Source of the DNA: Lepidurus packardi | Taxonomy: Eukaryota > Arthropoda > Branchiopoda > Notostraca > Triopsidae | Reading direction: 5' to 3' | Assembly (NCBI GenBank): GCA_023053545.1 | Contig: JAKZAN010000005.1 | Location: forward strand, 7,812,001 to 7,876,000 | DNA: 64,000 bases | Shown here: one piece after another, positions 38,457-50,172 of the stretch | How positions within the stretch are numbered: position 1 is the first letter of the stretch | Layout: each line of letters begins with the position of its first letter | Notes under the pieces: model-generated | The model's input: only the letters and a program-made list of their open reading frames with translations | Database searches by the model: none | What the model was told of the DNA's origin: nothing | Translations under genes and position numbers: made by a program

Positions 38457-41400
38457 ATGGATACAATCTCGACTGATTCAATAGAAAATAAATCTCAACC
38501 CACAGGTAAATAACGCAGTGATTATTTCATTCAATGTTTGTGCTAGTTTTCCTGACTACAAACAAAAATAACACGGAACGGCGAGAGGTGGTGGGAGGGC
38601 GTTTACCCCGCATCTTGGGTTGTTTGCCATTGTATTGGCTTCGTGTGGGCGATCAAGCAGGGGGTGAACGCTCTCTTTTCTGTACATTTTCTTTCACTTC
38701 CCTTTTCTGTTTGTTCGCTAAATCCCCCCCTCGGGTCATGGGCTAACTATGGAATGTGTATAAGCTTAACGAGTCTTTGATTTACCACTTGCAGGGGGTA
38801 ATTAATTGAGTTTCGGATTTGGAACAAATCCTCTTTAACTTTGGAAAGAGAATTTGTTTTCCTTTACATAACTCTTCTCGAATATTCTGGTTAATCCATT
38901 AAATAGTGGATAGTGCGAGTTAGCTAGTAAAAAATTGTACTGCGTTGCCAAAGGAAGCAAAAAAATGTATTAGCCTTTCTAATCTTAAGAAGATCAAAAG
39001 CTATTCTCGGCGTATTATATGACCAAAAATAGCTAGACAACAAAAATATCCAGTCATAATGAAGTATGAAGAATGGCGTATTCAGCACAATGTGAAGTCT
39101 TGAAGTCCCTTGCTGAGTGAAAGCCTTGGAAGGCTACGCGCTCTCCTGTCTTGTCATGCTTACGAACCTCAACAATCCATTGTCGTGGAGTCCGTGACGT
39201 CACCAAGTCGGTCAGCGTATTGCGCACCGCCACGACCTTGTTGACAGGAAACTGTATTAACAATTCATACGATATACCTATTCCAATGCCCTGCAAAGTT
39301 TTAAAAAGTAAAAGACCCCTCGGTTGCGTCTATCTGCCATTCGTTTTTTTTTTGTCAATGGGTGCTCCATGTGTATGTTTATCTGCCCTGGAAAGCTTCA
39401 AGAGTAGGTCACACTCTGACGTAAAGAGCGCTCACCTAATTCATTCTGTGCTGCACCCTATCCCTTCTTTTGCTTACGTTCTTCACCCCCGTTTCAGTGA
39501 GCTAGTCTCGCCGTCACAACAACACCCGAAAGGGGGCGGTGGTTGCTCTTACGATATCCATCCCTGTCTTTCCCTTGGTTTTTGCCGATATCCTTCCCTT
39601 CCATGTGCTTCTAGGGACTTGCAGGGGGTTGCATGGGCAGGGAGCTGTTTACCAATTCGCCATGTAAGGACGGGCAGATGAAGTCACACAACGGAATCTT
39701 AGAACTCAGAACGCCCATGGGTTAGTTTAAAACCCTAACCACCTTGTTTTTCAAGCGTGTAAAAGTCGCAGGTATTTTATAACCGAGGGTGCAATAGTGG
39801 ATATCGGGATATAACACAAACATACGAAAGAGAGAGAGAGAGAGACCTTTCACGGAATTTTACAACTTTCTAAACGTGCCCAGCCTGACGGGGCTTTTGG
39901 GCTCTGAAGTTCTGACAAAGCAAAGGGAGGAGGAGGAGGGTTTGTCAAGTTTGTTGGCGTTCGAAGCCAGTCACGCTGCGCACGAATTACGGGACCTGAA
40001 ATTCCGCAGTAAACGTTGGTTGTTGCATCGAGAAAACCAGAGTCGGGAAGGAAATGGGAACAGTTGAGGCAAGTCCTTTGCCTTGGCCCACATGGTACGT
40101 TGCGTTCATGGCAACATGGAGGAAAGAGAACGGGGACGACTCTTTAACTTGCGTTCTGATGTTTAATTTCTGGCTGCAACCTTGCGAAGAAGTTTTATAA
40201 AGGCTAAAATTTTCTCTTTTGGGTTTCGCGTTAATTTGCAGGTGCCATGCCGTTCTCTGCCACTTGCGGATCAGCAATATGTGGAAGCGCCTGGCCGGAG
40301 TTTCTAACTCCGCGCGACACTTTCGCCGCGTTATATCGAGTCGAAAATGTACTCGGTAAGGGCGGCTTTGGGACAGTTTACGCCGGAGTGCGGCTTCGGG
40401 ATGGACTTCCTGTGGCCATCAAGCACATTCACAAGTCGAACGTTTCAGCTTGGGGACAGGTAAGGATCTTCTTTTATTACTTTATTTTTTTATTATTATT
40501 TTTATTATTTTTATTGTCGTTATTTTAACGTCCAAACTGCAAATGGTGTAAAGATGGGAAGTGTTACTGATTGAAATGTTAATGATTTTCAATTTTTCAA
40601 AAATTTTTAGAATTCTTAAAAAAAAATCAAAATTTTTGAGAAATTAAAAAAAGAAAATATTTTTACGGTTCTTATCTTTATTATTATTGTCGATTTTAGC
40701 GTCTAAATTGGAATGGTGTAGTGACTGGAAGTATTACGGTTACTGATTGAAATGTTTATCTTCTTAGCTGAACCGAGTGCCCGTTCCTTTGGAAGTTTGC
40801 TTACTAAAGCAAGTCCGCGACGTCAAAGGAATCGTCCGGCTTCTAGACGCCTGCGATTTGGGTGAAGTGTTCGTCCTGGTTATGGAACGATGGGAATCTT
40901 GCATGGATTTGTTTGATTTCATCTCCGACCATGGTCCGTTGAGCGAGAACCTGGCCCGCACTTTCTTTCGTCAAGTAGTCGACTCCATACAAGGCTGTCA
41001 TCGTGCGGGCGTAATCCATCGGGACATAAAAGACGAGAATATCCTTGTTGACCTGTCGTCACATAACCTACGACTTATCGATTTCGGCTCGGGCGACTAT
41101 CTCAAAGATACCATTTACACGGAATTTGACGGTAAGTTATTTGCCCTTTTTTTTGTTTATTTCGTTCCTCCTCAACCCTTTTTACCTGGATGCCTTGTTT
41201 CGGACCGCTTACTTTTCTTTCCCACCTTCCGTGGGAACTCCTAAGCCACCCCAGACTCTTATTTTGAGGAATTCCATGCATGGTTGTATCAAACTAGCTA
41301 GGAGGATGTGATTTGCATACCCAGGTATGCCATAGCATCCAAGCTAAATAAGCTGGAGTCACCGTGGGCAAGGCCGGGTCGCTGCCCCCGTTTTGCCTTG

Positions 41401-44130
41401 TACATTTTACTGCACGGTGCCAAGCACGGTCCTGAACTCGAAAAGGATTTCGTCTGCATTCCTTTTTTTGTGTCTTTTTTTTCAATCGTCCTCGGAACAG
41501 GATAAAAAATTCTTTCTCCAAGCTCCACATGTTTTTCTTTCGAGTGAGTGAGTCAAAAAGGGCGTTCCCCACTATTCACAGTTTGCTTATAGTTATTGAC
41601 TAGGCGCGTTTCTAATTTAAAAAATCAAGAAATTTTTATAATCAGGAAAATTAAAAAAAGTTGATGAAACTAGTGCATGCCATATTCACCGCGTCGATAC
41701 ACGACAGATGTGTTCACGTGAAAAGGAAGTGAACGACGTTACGTGTGGCCACCAGTATGCGATTCTCGGAATCCACACGCTCCAGTCGTTTACAAGGAAA
41801 CAGAGCAATGCAGATAAGATCTTGCCTAAACTCAAGTCTAGGACACAAGAAAATTGGAGAGCCACATCACCGTAATGCGCGTAGGAAAACAACCATCTGA
41901 CCTATAATGCTATAATGGTTTTTTCGCAAGAATTTAAGAAAGAAAAGTCAAGTCCCCGAAGTTGAACCGTAATCACTCGTATCACATAATTTGAACTGAT
42001 AGGAGCCCCACAGGTGTACAGGATGACGTAGGGCAAGCTTCAAAAACTTCGTGTGGGCAAAACGTTTTGTTTTTTTTTTATTTGTTTTTGTGTGGCCCAA
42101 GGTTTTTTTTTTGTATGCGATGAGGTATAAGTGCCCGTCACCGTCAGGTTATTCCAATTGCTTGTCAGCGCCGATTCCTGGCGAAGAAATTCCTCTCCCA
42201 GGATAGACCAAAGGAGATAAGAAGAAAGACATCGAGATTTTTTTATTTTATTTTTTTGGATAATGGACTAAAAACGACCCGACCTACCCGCTGCATACGG
42301 TGCACCTCCCAGTGAACATATTGCTTAATTTAGGGAATATATATGGGCTAGCCCACAATATCTCCGTTGGGAATTTTGAGTGCATTTTTGGGTACTGTAA
42401 AGCCCCAAACGTGCGGGTACAGCTGGGTCCTTCGGTCCATCTTTTTTTATATTTTTATTTTTACCCCCTGTGGACCGGCAACCCTCATATGTACAGTAGT
42501 AGTACTAGCCAACTGTGCGGAACAGTAACAGACGCACACGTTTTCCGTCGAACAGACTTTTTGAAGTATATGCTGTATTTATAGATATAGACTCGTGGTT
42601 AGTAATGGTAATGGGCCAGATACGCTAATGCAAGTGGCAGTTCTGGAATTGAAGCTATTGTTGAAAGGAACTCGGGCTGTTGCGGTCGGTTAACGATGTA
42701 GACGGAGCTGCGCAGTAGGATGGCGGGAAAGGAAAGGGTTTTTCCAGGTCGTCTCCACCGTCTAGCGCTCGAGATAAAAAAAATAGTTAAAAAAATCGAG
42801 TGCCGTTGGCTTTTGGCTGTATGGACTTTCTTAGCAGGAACGGCACCTAGTTAGACCCACCCGGCCAACTAGTAAAACCCTTACCAAGGACGGTCGAGCT
42901 TGACCGGCCTTGGCGAATGTATCCTGCAACTAGCAGGTGACGTTTTTTCTTTTATATAGAAATCTTCCCCGGTACTTGTTCTCGGAAATCCTTGCTCAGT
43001 GTTTTAACCAGTCAAGACACATTTACTGAAGCAGTTGCCGTGACAATACGACAATCCAATGACCAGAATAACTTGATTGACAAGTTTTTTTTTTGGGGGG
43101 GACGATTCTTCGAAGAGGGTTTTCCTAGAACTCGACCTCATTATCATAGCCAGTCGCATATATAAGCACCTGTGTGGTGTTTTTAAGACGTACCCAAGCG
43201 ACTCAGAAAAATAAATAAAAAGTACCAGGCCTTGTTTTTGAATTTCTCTCAGAAAGGCGGCTCCGGCGCCAAAAGAAACAAGAGTGAGAAGAGAGAGAGA
43301 GGACAGGTTTTCGTATAAAGATGGGAATGCCTGATTTGTTGACGGAGTGTACCCCATAACCTCTTTTCTTACATATAGCTTTGACGGTTAGCAATCCGTC
43401 GCGCTTGAGTCGTTAATATTACTTTGATGACTGATTACATTTCTTTTTTCGAATTTCTTTTTGGTATGCAGGCACGCGAGTCTATTCTCCGCCCGAATGG
43501 ATCCGACATCGGCGTTACCAAGGACGGCCAGCCACGGTGTGGTCTTTGGGCGTTCTACTTTACGATATGGTGTGCGGTGACATTCCTTTTGAACAAGACG
43601 AACAAATCATTCGTGGCAAAGTCACGTTTCGGCCGCAAGTACGGCTCTCGTCCGAATGCCAAGACCTCATCTTACGCTGTCTGGCCTACCGACCGGCGGA
43701 CCGACCCAGCCTGGAACATATTTTACTCCATCCGTGGATGCAACCCGACTTTTCAGCCGCTGACCTCTCGGCGACAGCCGCAGCTGCCATGGACAGTTGT
43801 AGTAATGACAACAGCAGCAAAGCCTCCCAGCACCAGCAACCCGACCCCACGTTGGTTGTCAAGGAACACGGAGGGGCCGCGACAGGCATTCCCGTTCCCG
43901 GCTCACATCATCACTGTAATGGGAAAGCACCGTTTTCGGAGTCTTTACCTTCGTCCGGCCCGTCCTCCTCCGCGTCGTCGGCAGCTTCTTCGTGTAGTAG
44001 AGACGAGCTGGGGGTGCATCTAGAGACGGATGACGATGTGGTCGAAGCCTTCGAGTTTCTGCACCATAGCCATAGTGCTAGTACCGTCACGGTAGCCACG
44101 CCTTCTAGTACGCCAGACTTTGCCTTCTGA
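38457..44130 (+). CDS. Pim-like serine/threonine protein kinase, copy 2
   Basis: Exons: 38457..38505, 40242..40459, 40768..41131, 43472..44130; 1290 nt, 429 aa. The short first exon ([16 protein letters not shown]) ends in phase 1 and joins the acceptor at 40240-40241 in frame, the same phase as in copy 1. If that exon is wrong, the next in-frame ATG is at 40247 (411 aa). The third exon is 364 nt in both copies. Landmarks: [19 protein letters not shown], hinge [70 protein letters not shown] and [14 protein letters not shown]. By hand count the 364-nt exon is about 79% identical to copy 1 at protein level. The tail of about 140 residues is Ser/Ala/Asp-rich and ends in a Ser/Thr-rich, phosphorylatable segment. 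Function (Arg-directed Ser/Thr phosphorylation, survival/growth signalling) is inferred from the Pim family. Catalytic residues are complete. Confidence 0.9.
40514..40767 (+). repeat. Diverged internal duplication with AT-rich hairpin in intron 2 of Pim-like copy 2
   Basis: A block starting TTGTCG at 40514 (AATGGTGTA, GGAAGTGTTAC, TGATTGAAATGTT) recurs from 40687 with the same order of words, a spacing of about 173 bp. Between the copies lie arms 40591-40607 and 40629-40645 that are reverse complements at 16 of 17 positions (AATTTTTCAAAAATTTT). This could be a small inserted element or slippage. It does not affect coding. Confidence 0.5.
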
Positions 44131-46326
44131 CGACTAGCCTGACGGGTTGGGGCCTTGTTGTATACTGTATATAGCAAACGAGTGAGGAGTGGGGATCCTG
44201 GACTTTTCGGTGGGGCGTATGTTGGTGTGTGTATTTGTAGTGTGGTCATCGTGGTTGTGTGTTCGGCTAACTTAGGGTTGGATGGGTAATACGCGTGGGT
44301 TCTTGTCTCTGCTTTCCAAAGGGGGCGGGGTCAAGGACTTGACGTCGCAAGCCAAAGTGGGTCGAGAGGGCTCGTCCCAGAGCTCTCATCTATAGTCAAA
44401 ATTGCCACGCAAAACCAAAAAATGATGATGATTTCGCTGCATACAAGCTAACTAACTGGCAAAGACAAATTTACATATCCAAAAATCGATTATTTTTTTT
44501 TATTTTTGGGGGTGAAAACGTTTGCCAACTAGACAACTCCTTTCGCTTCTGGAAAAGATGGAGACGTTCTTGAATCTTTGCGTTCCTTTTGTTATAGTCC
44601 TACTCCCTCCCTCTCCTTGTGTATTGTGCGTTTCTCTTCGACAATGGAAAATATTTTTTTTTCATCTGTAAACGGTTTCATTTTCTTTGATCCCAAACAC
44701 TTTTCACGGTATTATTTCCCAAGATTTGTGGTGATTTTTTCTCGGCTGGGCAATAGTAAGATGTGGTTTCCTGTTCCGACGTGATTTTTTAAGTTATTAT
44801 TATTTTCCTGGTAGGGAAAACCCGTTGCAAAAAATTTGCCTCTGATTGGTGCGATTTATTTTGTTTTTTTATTTGACGTACCGCGTTCCTCGTTACAAGA
44901 GATGCAAAAGAAAAGAGCCATTGGACACGACTGCCTCGCCTTGTCGCTAATCTCGCCCTAATTTATTTATGTAGCTAACGTTTAAATTATTGTCCATGTA
45001 AGCCCAATTATTCATGCCATTGTTATCGTTCTGACGCAGGCAAAAAATCGACATGATCCAAGCTAAAAAAAATAATAACCACCATCTCAACAAGATGTCA
45101 GTGACAAGTCACTACTGTATTATATAAATCTAGACATACCTATAGCGTTGTATACTGTGCATATGCAAAGAAAGGATTCTGTCATCCTTCTTTTTTTGTT
45201 CTCTCCTGACATTTGTTAAAAAGTCTCTTCCTCGGGCAGAATGTGGTAACAGTTCTTGATTGACGCAATATGTATGCTGTGAGCTCCCTGGGTACTTAGG
45301 GTCGATCATGCTTGCAAGTGGCAACAGTGTTCCAAGCCTGTGGGAATTGGAAACGGGGATATTGATGGAAGGAAAATCAGCTGTGAGCAACAATTGCATC
45401 CTGGTTAGGACGGTCATCGTCTGAAAACCTTATTCCCTTTTTTGGCGAACAATGTGTTTGCTTTCCTATGATAGGCTGTCGTCAGTGCAAAATAATATAA
45501 ATGATCCAGATACCCGATGCAAAGCAAATAACCAGGTCCCTTCCCTTCCGATTCCCCACCTGTTTCTGGTTCCCCCGTTTTGGAGTTTGTTTCCGCTGGC
45601 AGACGAGACGCCATAAGATCCGTTATATTTTTGCAATAAAACTTGCGTGGAAAAAAAGAAAAAAAATCAACTAAGCTTGCCTGGAGCTCATGGTAATACA
45701 CCAGTAATTCAAAAATGGATGTGTGTTGCAATTTTTATTCGTGGATAATTACATAATTTCTTCTATTACTGCAAGTCTTACAGGTCCTGTCAAAGTTGGC
45801 CAAGTACTTTGTTTACTACGGTGAGTTCCTCATTAACTGATAATTCAATTTACGGGGGAGTAAAAAGATAACTGCTGTTATCAAATGACTTTTTTTTCGG
45901 GGGTTTTTTTGCGCGTTATTTTCCTGTGTTGACTAGATGTTATCGTGAAATCCAGGATTCGGAAAATTCAGCTCTTTCTGACTTTTCGCGTGTGTAAAAT
46001 TCCAGTACATACTGGCTTCAAATGAGTTGCGAGAAATGCCGCTGATAATATTTGGTTATTACTAGGTAACACGAGAACGGGTCTCGAGCTAGTTTATGCT
46101 AACCGCCCCCTGTCTTTCCGACTAACGGAAAAGACTTTTATTTTTCCCGGAATTCCAGACCGCATTTTTGACTTTTTTCCTTCGTGGTCAAATGCGTTCG
46201 GTTCTTGACTTCGTTGTTCGACTTCGTTCGCTCGCTGATAATCACAGAGTTTGGACTCACCTTGACTAAAGTAGCCCAGGGAAAGGTACCGAAAAGAGCC
46301 AAAATAAACAAAAGCCAGCATTCCAA

Positions 46327-46342
46327 CCCCCCCCCCCCCCCC
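46327..46342 (+). repeat. Homopolymer run of 16 C
   Basis: Uninterrupted C tract in the gene-free region between Pim-like copy 2 and NAXD. Confidence 0.9.
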
Positions 46343-48461
46343 ATTCCTTGTGCAGGCCTAGTCAAGGGCCTACTAAGGCTTGGAAAATGTTTGAAAAGTT
46401 TACGGCCTGCTGGGAAACAGATTTATGCATAAGGAAGCGAAGTTGGGTTCTGTTGCTTTCCAGCGTCCATCATTCCAAAGAGACATTTACCGCTTTCATG
46501 AATGAATCAAAGGCGTAGTAGATAGGCTGAAACCTCTGAATGAGTTTAGCCGGATGTAATGCTGCTTACGTGCACATCTGTACTTAAAAAAAAAACATTC
46601 ATAATGGTGGGCTTGTAAATAAGTGACTCCGACATATTGAAATTACTGTTGATTACGTCAGTTTTTACAAGTCGCCACCTTTTTAACAGCTAATATTTTG
46701 TTCCAGAAAAAAATAAAAGAAGGCAGTTGAAAGCCCATTCGAAAGCACTTCCTCTACAGTCTTCATTTGTGCCCAATTTTGCAATAACTTTTGACATGGA
46801 ATGAGCTAACAAGCGCGAGGGAAAATAAAAGAATAACTGAATTAAAAGTTGAAATGTGTTTCTTTCAGAACAGAAACGAAAAAAAAACGTCATGAAATAA
46901 CGTGAGTCTGTAAACAGACACACAAGTTTGCTTTATTTGACCTTTCCCGTTACAAAACGGTGCATATAGCGCATAATCATTGCACCAGTGTTTACCTTAT
47001 TACAAGCTTCACTGCAAACGACGTGACTTTCGTTCGCGTGTGAGGTGACAGTCGAATGCGTATAGAATGGAGCCTCCCTCCGCCTGTCGATGGCCATAAC
47101 TTTTTATAACAAAGGTCAAGGTTGCTCTATATTCCGCATTTGACTATACTAAAATGCACCTTTTTATATCGCTACTGCAGTATTAAGAGTCGAAAGATAG
47201 ACCTTATGCGCAAGCAAGCCTTCTGTTCCATTCATAGCGACAAGCGTTAGAAAGGAAATGGAGCATTTGGGGCCTTGTCGCTGTGAGCAAAATGAGATTT
47301 CTGAGAACTGATCTCGTTAGCATATTTGTGGCAGGTAGGACACTTGGTATGTCGCAAACTTGCTCAGCTTGTCGCCAATGGACATTGCTTCCATTACCGA
47401 TCAACACGGTTGCCATGCCATTTCCCTCTCTCAATCTCATTCGGTTGTACCAGTGTAGGACACAAGCCACTGCAAAGGTCAGTTGCCGTCTTTTGGCGCA
47501 TTGCCAAGAGCCCACTTAGGTAATACATTGCAATTCTATGCCTCTTTCTGCTCGCCCTAGCACAATACCTTGCCGTCTGTAGCTCAGCAGTCCGGAACAG
47601 GACCTTTGGACGGCTGTAACCGATAGCCTCGTTATTTTTCTGTTCGAGTGACAGACATAAACATTGAGCTAAAAATGATCAATCATGCCCCATCCTCGCT
47701 ATTTAGTTCAGCAGTCCGTTTAGCTACCCAAGTTCGTTTATCCCAGCAAATAGACCCCACCTGATCTATACTAGGAATCGTTATCAATCTTATCAGTGCG
47801 TTGCTAGACGCTTGGATCATTTCCTCGTATTTTTAAATGCTGCGTAGTCCGGATCGTGAATTCCATACGTCGCTCCCTGCCCCTCCCCTAACGTTTTTTT
47901 CCCCTGGGTTATTCCATGTGGGAACGCTGCAAGTTATACAACAATGAATTTCCGCGGTTTCCCTGTCAAACCCGATAACGATATAGGAACGTCATGGCGA
48001 CCTTTCTCCTCTCTGGTCTGCACAGACTCTGTATAGCAAGCTGTATAGTCCCTATAGGATGTTGGGACGGGAAGCTGATTGCGCCAGGACCATAAGGCCT
48101 CCACGTGATGCCAATTTGCCTCGTCACCATGTTCTCCAGCTTTTTCGAGTTTTTTGGTCCGGAATTTAGCCGCCAGAATTTAAGTCCATCAGTATTCCAG
48201 GGGTGATGTAGATGTTTCGTCTTCTTTGCGCTTGTTTACCGACCTATCCTATATCGTCTGTCTTGCCAGCTGGCGGTGCCAATGGCTGACCCATAATTAC
48301 GAGACGTTCAAGGAGAAAAATCTACCAGGTCGGTCTCCATATAATCTCTACTTTGAAATGCCCAAGGTGAAACCAGACCGTAAAGAAAGTAAAGGTCGAA
48401 GCTAAGATATGTTCTAGCAGCCTTTAAAGAACTCAAAAGTCCACATAAACTCTGTTGTTGT

Positions 48462-48474
48462 CCCCCCCCCCCCC
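48462..48474 (+). repeat. Homopolymer run of 13 C
   Basis: Uninterrupted C tract in the same gene-free region as the 46.3-kb run. Confidence 0.9.
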
Positions 48475-50158
48475 ACCGTAACTGACTGGCAATTGAGAGG
48501 ACCAACGTGTCGAGAGGATAAATTACCAAATGAAGGATGTCGATCGTGTACTCAATAGGGGATTAAGACGATAGGGAAATTTCTAGAGATTTAAAGACAG
48601 AGAACAGGACTTTCCGTTACATCTCTAACGGAAATGTATCTTTCTATAAGGAAAGGGGGGGAGTCAGGGTGGCAGGATTAGACTGTGATGCGAATGGCTT
48701 GGGAAATGGTGATTAGACAAAGTCTTTTGCAAGTTTTATTTATTAGCACGTGAACAGGAGATGGGCTACATTCCCGTGATCAGCATTTGTACTCGCGGTT
48801 ATATAAGATGAGGTTTAAGTCGCCTTTTTTCTTTCTTTCATCCTTCGTGTAAGTCACTTGGGCCTGAGCCCCAATTTTCCGGACAAATCATCATAGGCCC
48901 CCTATAAAGATATGGCTCAATGATAGATGATGCATAGACTGTGTTATTTGGGTGTGAGCAAGCAAGCGTTCCATATAAATTCCCCGATTCACCCTCCAGG
49001 CCTAGCTGCTACTATGCCCATGTGTGTGCAGAGACTTTGAGCTTGGCGGGAGGAGAATCTCTCTGCCGATCGATTCAATCTAACCAGTTTTAGCCGTCTT
49101 TTTTCTTTTCGTAGAGCGTCCTTCTTCTGTCTGGCTTTTTCCTTCCCCTAAAAAACCGGAAAAGAAACACACGGTATTTCCCCTTGTATTTCGTAGGCTT
49201 GGGAGTAAATAAATTACTGATTTCCTCCTCGTAGTAAGGGAACTAAAAGTTTGTTCCCTTTACAAACGTTGCATGCAAGTAAAGAGTAGGTTGAATGGCA
49301 TATAGTATTTTTTATTTTCGTCGTTTACGGAAAACAGAAAGTGCAGCAGGACTCGCGTGGGATTATCGAATAAACATTACCTGTACGGAAAACACATGTG
49401 GCATGAATAGTGTACTTTCTGTTGGAGCCCAAGTGGGCGGAATTGACGTCAAAGGCGCCTTGAGCGTGGGGGCGAACAGGTTACCTGCGTCATGCGTAAA
49501 GCTGTGTGCGCTAGTGCGCTCTCGTTTCCGTGTACTGGCCAAATTGTTCCCGCGCGCACCTGCACCGTCCGCGGAAGTCGTCCTCTTTCCAAAAACAGAA
49601 GATGCCGCACAAAATTGTACTATAGCTCTAGCGTGGCTCTGCTAATATCTCTTCCCATCAACCCACTCTCCGTGCTAGATAAACAAGTTAAAGGTCATCC
49701 CATCTCATTTTCCTGACTACCTTTGAAATCTTTATCACTTATTTTCCTTTTCATATTAATTATAGCAAGTCCTGTTTGTCTGAAACGTAGACTCTCAACG
49801 GGTTCTCCCAAATGGCCAAGTTGTAAATTTTCACCTCATAATATTGAGTTCAGGAGTGGCATAGAACAAGATCGATAAAGCAAGGCTGCTGCAAGCCCCC
49901 AGGAAATTTCTCGCTCTCGCTCCGGCGTCTTGGGCGTCGCTGGGGAGGGTGCATGTGTGTAGAGGGATGAGAAGGCGGATATGGGAAAAACGGGATTTGA
50001 AACTTTTCTGGGTGAAGGGTGGGCCGAGGGGGCAGGGGAGAAAAAGAGACAAGTCAATGAAGGTATATAGGGACGGTCGCGACGCGCCGAGTTTTTGGAG
50101 TTCACATGAACTGAAACCAGACGTCCTCGACGGCCTACGACGTATCGTACGCGACGTC

Positions 50159-50172
50159 GTTGCCATGGCAAC
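50159..50172. promoter_or_regulatory. Perfect RFX X-box palindrome
   Basis: GTTGCCATGGCAAC is a 14-bp perfect palindrome that fits the RFX-factor X-box consensus (GTNRCC, short spacer, RGYAAC) on both strands. It sits at the edge of a locally CpG-rich patch with several ACGT/GACGTC words. RFX sites typically mark promoters of ciliary or neuronal genes, but I see no recognisable gene nearby. It may therefore be distal, mark an unseen first exon, or be fortuitous. Confidence 0.5.

Noticed and set aside
43424..44023. 199-codon plus-strand ORF overlapping the last exon of Pim-like copy 2
   Set aside because: Shadow frame of the kinase exon, which itself carries clear kinase motifs in the other frame.
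25352..49451. Other CRE octamers (TGACGTCA) at about 25352, 29312, 39195 and 49444
   Set aside because: None is next to a TATA box or a predicted first exon. An octamer found this often in 64 kb is weak evidence by itself.
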